The position numbers and the translations under genes were made by a program. The notes beneath the pieces are model-generated. The model did no database searches, was not told the DNA's origin, and worked only from the letters and a program-made list of their open reading frames with translations. Shown in pieces: positions 25,270 through 32,085 of a stretch of DNA of 32,085 bases. Position 1 is the stretch's first letter. Every line of letters starts with the position of its first letter. Source of the stretch: Tubiluchus corallicola (lineage: Eukaryota; Priapulida; Priapulimorpha; Priapulimorphida; Tubiluchidae); NCBI GenBank assembly GCA_030141605.1, contig JAQGDQ010000453.1:156835-188919 (forward strand), given 5' to 3'.

Positions 25270-25345
25270 AGTAAGTTTCCTTTCAATATTTTAAAGAGTA
25301 GATAGTTTTGACCTACAGTTAGGATTGGGTCCGGTTTTGCTTTAA
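25270..25345 (-). repeat. Dispersed TTAA-bounded repeat, copy E (terminal fragment)
   Basis: Only the terminal 76 bp of the family: TTTGACCTACAGTTAGGATT, then GGGTCCGGTTTTGCTTTAA, in the same orientation as copy C. Confidence 0.6.
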
Positions 25346-27506
25346 AGACTAATCCTATAATATCTTAATAATTTTATGACGTTTTTTCCTCTTTAATTGT
25401 TGACCCAATCATATACCACAGTATTAGTTTGAAATATCGATTAAATATTCTCTCTTTTCCATTAAATGCCCAGCACTGTTATAATCAGTAAAGTTTGCTC
25501 CCAGTATTAATTCACACTCACACAGATTTGGCAAGCTCCGTATCCTCTGTTTAGCATCTTATCATAATAGCATGTGAGATACGCGTGATCTAATATAGAT
25601 AGTAGTAATAAAGAGCTTAAATAAATTCGCTGAAGATGCACAAGATTTTTTCATTAATTAATTCACATGTACTTTCTGTACAACTTTCCTGATTACATGT
25701 TTATACTACTTTGAATTATTCTGACAACACAAACCCACAATTTTGTCGCTATTAACAGCTTTGTAACTCATGATAACATACATATATACCTTGGAGGGTT
25801 GTCTGTGAAAGTCAAAGTTCATTATTTTACGTTTATCTATAGTCAATTTCATATTCTTATGAGCAGAAGTGGCTTCTCATACCCACTACGTTAGTTCCTC
25901 AACATGTTCACAGCGTGTTGAAATCTCTTTACATGTGTGACGATGTAGTCTAAGTTCCGTTATTGTAAATATGTGGTTCGTGACTTAAGTGTAACCCTTA
26001 GGTAAAGAATAAAGTACTTAGTCGAAAACACTGAGAAGAAACCACTGAATTAATAAAATAATACAATTTAATTAATATCCCAAAATACATTACAAGACAA
26101 ATGTTAATAATAAAGATTAAGCCGGCTAAGAAGAGAAAGAACAACGTAATGCTTTTCACCAGTGCAGTCTTGGCATCATCAAGCGACCATTCTCCTGCTC
26201 CCATTCCGCGTCATCTCCTCACCAGGGGCTTGATCGAGGAATGGTGCACCATAGAACGGTTGACTACACTACGTGAACGACGTCTCCAAACTTTGACGAC
26301 TCCTGATGTACACGCCTCCACTAATACGACGCCAAAATGGGGTAGCATCCAAGCTCCTGCACTCGTCGCAAGGTAAGGATTACCAATTTTGTAATCACAG
26401 CATCCCGCACCAACGACAGTATCATCAACGTCAGGTAAATACGAGTAAGTATCATCAGCAGCAGATATCATCGACAACTGGTAAGTGATGTATCATCAGC
26501 GTCAGGAAAATATAATCAGCAATAGGTAAGTATCATCGCTAGAATGCAACTATCGTCTCTGTCGTAACCAGGTAGACAGATCGCTTTTCTACAAGCAAGC
26601 ACTATTACTACTAAACCATCATTTCATGACATGAGAACGTCCGCTTAACTCGCCAACTTAAAGCGGAATACCTGGGCGAACTGAACAGCCAAAATTTCGT
26701 CTACGTGGCTTCAGTCACATGATATAGTAGTAATGCATAAACAGTATCATTGAATGTACAGGTGAAATCTGATTTCAGAACAAGTTGGCTTCTAGCCTTA
26801 TATCATTAAACAGTTTAACTAAACTTCTTTTATAAAGATTGACAATAATTAATGGTGGAATTATAACAGTAGGAACTAGTTACATAACCTGGCCTAAAAT
26901 AAGCCTGAGCGTCACATAGCATCCTCCGTTACAAAAGCTTGATCCATCAAATTTTTTTACTAAAATGTGATATCAAGACTTTTAACACAATAGGTCAGGG
27001 CAATAAACTAGTTACACAAAAAATCATGATACATATTCATCACAATAATAGAACAAAAATAACTAATGTCAATGACAAAAAATGCAATACTCAATCACAG
27101 TCTTCATCAACAAATCTTTGTGAATTCCTTCGCTCATGAAATAATTACATATTAGGTAAGACAGTATTTATTTACTCTTAAGCATACAACGCAAGGTTCA
27201 AATCTTGGTTTCAAAATAAATGAATAAACTAAAAATAAAACACTGTATTGTTTTGAACAAAGGAAAAATACTTTTACTATTAACCAGCCTAACAAGATTA
27301 AAATAATACAGTACAACAACACATGTTTTCTATTACCACTCCTAGATGGCATTGCGAATACATTAAACTAATTTCGCAACAAAATTTTATTATTTTAATT
27401 CATTTCCAATGAATTGGCTTCATATAATGTAAAAGAAAATGTTTCAAACTGGTCAGAGGTGATCTTTAATCACCTAACTTGAGCTTTAGTGGTTGGAATT
27501 GTCCAC
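25346..27506. other. Unassigned region between the transglutaminase exon and the retroelement
   Basis: No further transglutaminase exon was recognised. It contains a GC-richer stretch open on both strands (26101-26380), degenerate repeats of GTAAGTATCATCAGC (26420-26560), and AT-rich sequence that may include the 3' LTR of the gypsy element. No LTR pair could be confirmed because the other LTR is outside or unrecognised. Confidence 0.4.
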
Positions 27507-28269
27507 TCATAGACGTGAAAGAGAATCTGCTACAATATTATCTTTTCCAGCAATATTCTCTACAGTAAAGTGGAATTCTTGCAAAATAAGCGCCCATGTA
27601 CAAAGGCGGCGATTATTTCTCTTCATGCGTGGGAGTGCTAGCAAACTACGTTGGTCAGTTCGTACTATGAACTCATGACCTTCTAAGTAGTAACGTAACT
27701 TAGATACAGAATACACTACTGCCAACAACTCAATTTCCACAACACTATAATTTCGTTCACACGTAGTTAACTTTCTGCTCACATGTGTAATTGGCACCTC
27801 ACCTAACTCACTCTGTACTTGTGTCAGCACTCCACCAATACCACTAAATGAAGCATCAGTTGTTAGAACGAATTTCTGCGAAAAATCAGGTGAGTGAAGC
27901 ACCTTTGTCTGAGTTCAGTGCAGTGCGCAGTTCTATAAAGCTGCGTTCACACTCTTCATTCCAGTCAACGTGTACAGGTGCATTTTTCTCAAGCAGTGCA
28001 TACAAGGGTACCGCAATAGGACTAAACATCGTTTCGACATGTCCTACAACTGGCGTAGGATTTGTTAGAGTAATACGATGTTGGACTAATTCAGTGCACC
28101 CGGGAAGATTAGTGAACATCTCTGAAAATTCTGCAAGTACTGCTGCCAACTGACTAATCTGTTCATCATTGAGATGAGAGTCATATGCTACATCATTGAG
28201 GGACTGCGTGGGTGAGGCAGATGGCGGGAATGCATATTCAGGAAGTTTCAATGAACACTCATTTTCCTC
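27507..28269 (-). pseudogene. Broken reverse transcriptase / RNase H segment of the gypsy-class element
   Basis: In the same frame as the upstream ORF beyond its TAG, the sequence gives the N-terminal edge of RT (PGCTELVQHRITL) and then jumps to the RT-RNase H connection (IAVPLYALLEK, then CERSFIELRTAL). The fingers/palm with the catalytic Asp-Asp are absent between about 28036 and 28046. A one-base shift near 27902 separates this from an RNase H domain in another frame (FVLTTDASFSGIGG, SVVEIELLAVVYSV, VRTDQRSL, DNIVADSLSRL), which ends with TGA at 27507-27509. RNase H acidic residues are present, but no active RT can be made from this copy. Confidence 0.88.
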
Positions 28270-31200
28270 CTACTTATCCACCTTCACATCACCATTACCA
28301 ACTTCAGACAAAACACTGTCTAGTGACGTTGTACTAAATTCCTCACACTTTGCAAACAAAACCATGTGCTCGTCGCGTTCAACAAATGGTTTCAACATGT
28401 TGATATGATATGTTCTTGTATGGCACTTGCGTGCACATTTGCCTCCTAAATGTATTTTATATGTCCAATCAGATAATTTATCAACAACTGTAAAGGGGCC
28501 ACGATAGCGCTTTTGCATTTTGCTTTTTCCTTCAGACATTAAAACAAGAACTTTTTGACCTATTTCAAGCGAGCGTTCTGAAGTGGTTTTATCATACCAA
28601 TTTTTCTGTGATATTTTAGCTTTTTGCAAAGCTTCATGGGCATCAGCAGTTGACTCTTCTACAGTGTTAATTATGCGAGTCACGTAATCATCAATTTCCT
28701 CCCACTTAGGAGCTTCTACAGAGCCCCAACGTTCCTTTAGGGCAGCCAAAGGCCCACGCACGGGAAAACCGTAAACTAGCTGAAATGGAGCATACCCAGT
28801 GGATTCTTGGGGTACTTCCCGGAAAGCAAATAAAATGAACGGAATAGTTTCATCCCAGGGTAAATGTTTCTCATTTTGCATGACTTTTAAAATGCAGGAT
28901 TTCAATGAGCCATTAAATCTCTCAGTTAACCCATTCCCCTGTGGGCTATATGGGGAAGTGAAAATTCCCTTTACACCCAAGGCCTGTTCTAAATCATGGA
29001 TTAACTGTGATGTGAATTGAGTACCTCTGTCGGTTAAAATCTCACGCGGGATGCCATGTCGACATATGTATTGCAGTAAAGCTTTAACAACAGTAGTGGT
29101 TTCAATATTTGTTAGAGGGTAGCAATCGGGGTACCTCGTGGCATGGTCTATTATTACTAACGCATACTTATTCCCCGAGGGTGTTCTCTTCATAGGCCCG
29201 ATAACATCCATGGCTATAGTTCGAAATGCAATCGAAGGTATGGACAATGGTTTTAATTTTGCTTTATCAGAACGTTTAATTCTCGCCGTTTTCTGACATG
29301 GGACACATGAGCGGCAATATTGTATCACTGAACGTTTAACTCTAGGCCAAATACATTCTTGTAAAACACGTTGGGTAGTTTTACGTATGCCCAGGTGACC
29401 AGCCATGTGCGCATCATGTGCCAAAGATAAGACTGCCAAACGTCTAGACTTGGGTACAACCAAAAGTTCGCGGGGTTCAGCATCGCGCTTTTCACGTGTC
29501 AGGTAATATAAAACCCCATCTTTAATGAAGTAACCCTTTCTTTGGGCACGAGCTACTGTTTCTGTGACTGCGTGATCACGTAAATTGCGCAAACTAACAT
29601 CATCGCGCTGTTCTTGCTGCAATTGTTCTTTACTAAGCTGTAACAGCTGCTGTTGCTGTGCTTTAGTAGCTATGCCAGATGCAATATTTTTTTCCGCTTT
29701 TTGATCAGCGTTTAAACTACTTAGTAATTGTTTCTCACTGTGAGCTCCTGCTTGTAGCTGCTTTGCTTTTGATCGGGTTATAGCAAAAGCTTTTTTTGAA
29801 TTACCAGTTCGTTTCGCGACATTGGTATTTCCGCTCACAAGTTCATCAAAATAATGTGACGTATCTGAATTTTCAGGTGTGATACATTCTAAATCAACTG
29901 ACTTAGGTGGTGTACTAAAACTCTGTTTAATGCTAAATGGTGTCACAGCAGTTCGGTAATCATTACCTAGCAAAAAGGGCACAGGAAGACTATCAGACAC
30001 TGCCACTTTCAATCTACCATTGACTAGCATACATTCCACCTCAACAACAGCTATACGTGTATTTTTAACATCGCCATGCACACACCAAATTTTGGTACAA
30101 TTTTCACTTTGTAGAAACTGTTCTGGACGGACATAACGTGGTTGGATCAAACTCACGCTAGCACCAGAATCTCTTATACCATCGATCCAGATACCATTAA
30201 TTTTAGCTTTAAAGCTAAACTCATCAGACTCAGGTACACACTCAGGCATAGCCGCAGGTGAACTGGTAGAGTGACTGGATTGGTGACCAGTATTTCCTGT
30301 CTTGGCCAAGAATTGACGACTAGGATTTCTACTCTTGCCACTAGTTTCACCATAATTAGGGCGTTTCGGGCACTGGGTCCTTTTGTGTCCAAGTTCTCCG
30401 CAAGTATAACAGCGTATCTTCTTCATGACGTCATTATTCATCTTTTTTCCAGAACCATTTGAAAAAACTGCCGGCCTAAAATTTCCACGCTGTTGTTGCA
30501 TTGGTTTAAGTTTTGAAGCCGTACCTAATGCATTAGAAGCAATGTACAAATCAGCTTTCTCTGCCACCTTTTCCATTGTCTTCTGCCCTTGCTGCCTGAC
30601 CCAAATGCTCATTTCACGGGGCATCAATGTAAGGGCCTGCTCAATACATAGCAGTTCAGAAACGTTCTCAAAGGTGGACGCTTCTTCGGCTTTCAGCCAT
30701 TCTTGCAGGGCACGATCAAGCCGTACAAAAAGCTGACGGAATGTTTCATCCGGTCTCCGAGTAATCTTGCGGAAGCGCTCAAGATACATGTCATTGGAGA
30801 GGACATAGGCAGCTAACAAAGTCTTCCTTAAAACATTGTAATCTTGCATGCTGTCAAGTGGTACTTGTTGAAAAGCCTGGGCTGCTTTTCCGGATAAAGC
30901 TGGGCCCAGCGATGCAGCAAAGTGTTTCTCTTCAAGGCCATTAGCTTTGGCTACTGCTTCAAACCACTGTAAGAAAGTATGCAGATCATCGGTTCCCTCT
31001 GTAAAAACACGTGATAACTTTACACGGGGTATTCGAGATGCGGTTGTAGTAAGTATGCCCTCAGATGATTGAGGAGGAACCTGTGTCACGTGACTTGGAG
31101 ATGAGGCATCCAGCTCACGAAGCTTCAACTCAAACTGATACTGCTCTTTCTGCATTCGTTCTCTGCGTTCCTCACGTTCACGTTCCCATTCTCTCTCTTC

Positions 31201-31641
31201 ACGTTGCATACGCTCACGCCTTTCTTCACGTTCCCGTTCCCATTCACGCTCTTTTTCGCGCTCTACCAACTTTAACTTTTCAATGTTGTAAAGGGGTACT
31301 GAACGTTCTGTCATCTCATCATCCGCAGGTTTACCATTAATAGCAGAATGCAAGGTAAGGTCGGCAGGAGGGGGAGTTGCTAACAGTTGATCAGACACAC
31401 GTCTGCGCCCACTCATCTGCGCAACAGACACACTCGGTGTGCTTGACACACCTTCAACTTCTTTCGGTCTAACACTAGGTTCACCTGTCGTCACAGGGTT
31501 ACCTTGTACATTCATGATTATATCAATTATTCCGGCCTTATTTGCACCCAGTGGTAAAGTTAGCCTACGTTCAACAGTTATCTGCTTTAAGACAGGTACA
31601 GTAAGTTGCTGCAATTCACTCTCCACGTAAACGCGTGACAT
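28270..31641 (-). CDS. Gag-protease-integrase polyprotein of the gypsy-class element
   Basis: 1123 codons from ATG at 31641 (the open frame begins three codons earlier at a GTG, but this is the first ATG). An N-terminal gag region with a highly charged Arg/Glu coiled coil (about residues 120-170) is followed by a CCHC zinc knuckle CYTCGELGHKRTQC (about 409-422). The protease motif DSGASVSLI lies near 490. The integrase HHCC domain (H...H...CRSCVPC, about 743-783) precedes the catalytic core with Asp in AMDVIGP, Asp in LTDRGTQF and Glu in GLTERFNG, spaced D-35-E (about 810, 870, 906). A GPY/F-type C-terminal module follows (YRGPFTVVDKL...YHINMLKPF). All catalytic residues appear intact. It ends at TAG (28270-28272), after which the same frame stays open. 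Confidence 0.92.
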   Translation of the reverse strand: MSRVYVESELQQLTVPVLKQITVERRLTLPLGANKAGIIDIIMNVQGNPVTTGEPSVRPKEVEGVSSTPSVSVAQMSGRRRVSDQLLATPPPADLTLHSAINGKPADDEMTERSVPLYNIEKLKLVEREKEREWEREREERRERMQREEREWEREREERRERMQKEQYQFELKLRELDASSPSHVTQVPPQSSEGILTTTASRIPRVKLSRVFTEGTDDLHTFLQWFEAVAKANGLEEKHFAASLGPALSGKAAQAFQQVPLDSMQDYNVLRKTLLAAYVLSNDMYLERFRKITRRPDETFRQLFVRLDRALQEWLKAEEASTFENVSELLCIEQALTLMPREMSIWVRQQGQKTMEKVAEKADLYIASNALGTASKLKPMQQQRGNFRPAVFSNGSGKKMNNDVMKKIRCYTCGELGHKRTQCPKRPNYGETSGKSRNPSRQFLAKTGNTGHQSSHSTSSPAAMPECVPESDEFSFKAKINGIWIDGIRDSGASVSLIQPRYVRPEQFLQSENCTKIWCVHGDVKNTRIAVVEVECMLVNGRLKVAVSDSLPVPFLLGNDYRTAVTPFSIKQSFSTPPKSVDLECITPENSDTSHYFDELVSGNTNVAKRTGNSKKAFAITRSKAKQLQAGAHSEKQLLSSLNADQKAEKNIASGIATKAQQQQLLQLSKEQLQQEQRDDVSLRNLRDHAVTETVARAQRKGYFIKDGVLYYLTREKRDAEPRELLVVPKSRRLAVLSLAHDAHMAGHLGIRKTTQRVLQECIWPRVKRSVIQYCRSCVPCQKTARIKRSDKAKLKPLSIPSIAFRTIAMDVIGPMKRTPSGNKYALVIIDHATRYPDCYPLTNIETTTVVKALLQYICRHGIPREILTDRGTQFTSQLIHDLEQALGVKGIFTSPYSPQGNGLTERFNGSLKSCILKVMQNEKHLPWDETIPFILFAFREVPQESTGYAPFQLVYGFPVRGPLAALKERWGSVEAPKWEEIDDYVTRIINTVEESTADAHEALQKAKISQKNWYDKTTSERSLEIGQKVLVLMSEGKSKMQKRYRGPFTVVDKLSDWTYKIHLGGKCARKCHTRTYHINMLKPFVERDEHMVLFAKCEEFSTTSLDSVLSEVGNGDVKVDK

Positions 31642-32085
31642 TCTAATCACAGGATAATATAGGACAAATAGTAGTTACAGTGAAAAAACTTTATGCTTGC
31701 AGAATATTTATAGATCTATCATTCAACTGACCCACACTGGCTCAGCGCATACAGCCATACAAAAATACTGTATATTAGGGGTAATGTAAGTGCGAATCAA
31801 ACAAAGTAGCAAACTAGGAATATACAAAATCTAGGCCAAGACTTTTGACTAGCCTGCAACGAAATAACGGTTTCACTAGCACTTGAAACGTTTACAGTGT
31901 AATCAAGGACAAATCGGCATTCAAGTCGGCATACACCTGGAATTATAGTGTTTACAAAATCTGCAGGAAACCTATTTAAATAATGGACAAAAAACATTCA
32001 ACTGAGTAATCAATAAATTCACTCAACGGAAGATGCTATGTTCTTTCGAAATGCTTTTGCCCAAAGATTCCCCCAGAAAATTAGC
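31642..32085 (-). other. Presumed 5' leader of the retroelement
   Basis: Sequence upstream of gag in element orientation. No tRNA-complementary primer-binding site, TG...CA boundary or match to the sequence beyond RNase H could be identified, so the 5' LTR is either beyond the window or diverged. Confidence 0.35.

Larger units (their letters stand above)
27507..32085 (-). mobile_element. Ty3/gypsy-class LTR retrotransposon, Gmr1-like domain order, defective
   Basis: Domain order in the - strand is gag (coiled coil, CCHC knuckle), protease, integrase, then reverse transcriptase remnant and RNase H. Ordinary Ty3/gypsy elements have integrase last; integrase before RT with gypsy-type domains is characteristic of Gmr1-like elements. 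Three lesions are visible: an in-frame TAG after integrase, loss of the RT palm, and a one-base frameshift before RNase H. LTRs, primer-binding site and target duplications were not identified; the 5' side runs toward the window edge. Confidence 0.85.

Noticed and set aside
25964-26933. Possible 3' LTR of the gypsy-class element, TGTAACGG to TTTACA on the - strand
   Set aside because: No adjoining polypurine tract at 26933 and no second copy within the window; boundaries would be guesswork.
31065-31340. + strand ORFs opposite the gag-integrase gene
   Set aside because: Antisense shadows of the retroelement coding frame.

Overview
The window looks like nuclear DNA from an animal, most likely an arthropod (a marine crustacean or chelicerate is my guess; the phylum is inferred, not proven). 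It has genes split by GT-AG introns, AT-rich non-coding sequence, unusually large microsatellites, many MITE-like DNA elements and a Ty3/gypsy-class retroelement. There is no operon structure and nothing bacterial.

Layout. (1) 1-3.1 kb, + strand: the last two coding exons of a dual oxidase (DUOX) gene, recognised by its conserved C-terminus. The intron between them holds a MITE copy, a 0.5 kb trinucleotide array and a 66-bp tandem duplication. (2) 3.3-7.7 kb: a pure 348-bp CT array, a LINE C-terminal remnant, several TIR elements and a 48-bp x 3 tandem repeat. (3) 7.7-8.4 kb, - strand: a secreted leucine-rich-repeat protein, either a complete short ORF or exon 1 of a longer gene. (4) 10.8-25.2 kb, - strand: the 3' part of a transglutaminase gene in ten exons (1479 nt, about 492 residues). 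It carries the full Cys-His-Asp catalytic triad and both C-terminal beta-barrels. Every intron phase is compatible, but one junction only works with a GC donor. Its introns hold a 1 kb pentanucleotide mosaic, a solo LTR with a heat-shock-element motif, hAT, pogo/Tigger-like and Harbinger-like MITEs, a minisatellite and several trinucleotide arrays. (5) 27.5-32.1 kb, - strand: a Ty3/gypsy-class element whose integrase lies upstream of reverse transcriptase/RNase H (the Gmr1-like order). It is defective: an in-frame TAG, a deleted RT core and a frameshift.

The transglutaminase N-terminal exons are not visible; they probably lie beyond the retroelement, outside the window. DUOX (H2O2 production and tyrosine cross-linking) and transglutaminase (isopeptide cross-linking) both act in barrier and clot chemistry in arthropods, so their proximity is notable, but a shared function is only inference. 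Most long predicted ORFs in the window are translations of microsatellites and are not genes.
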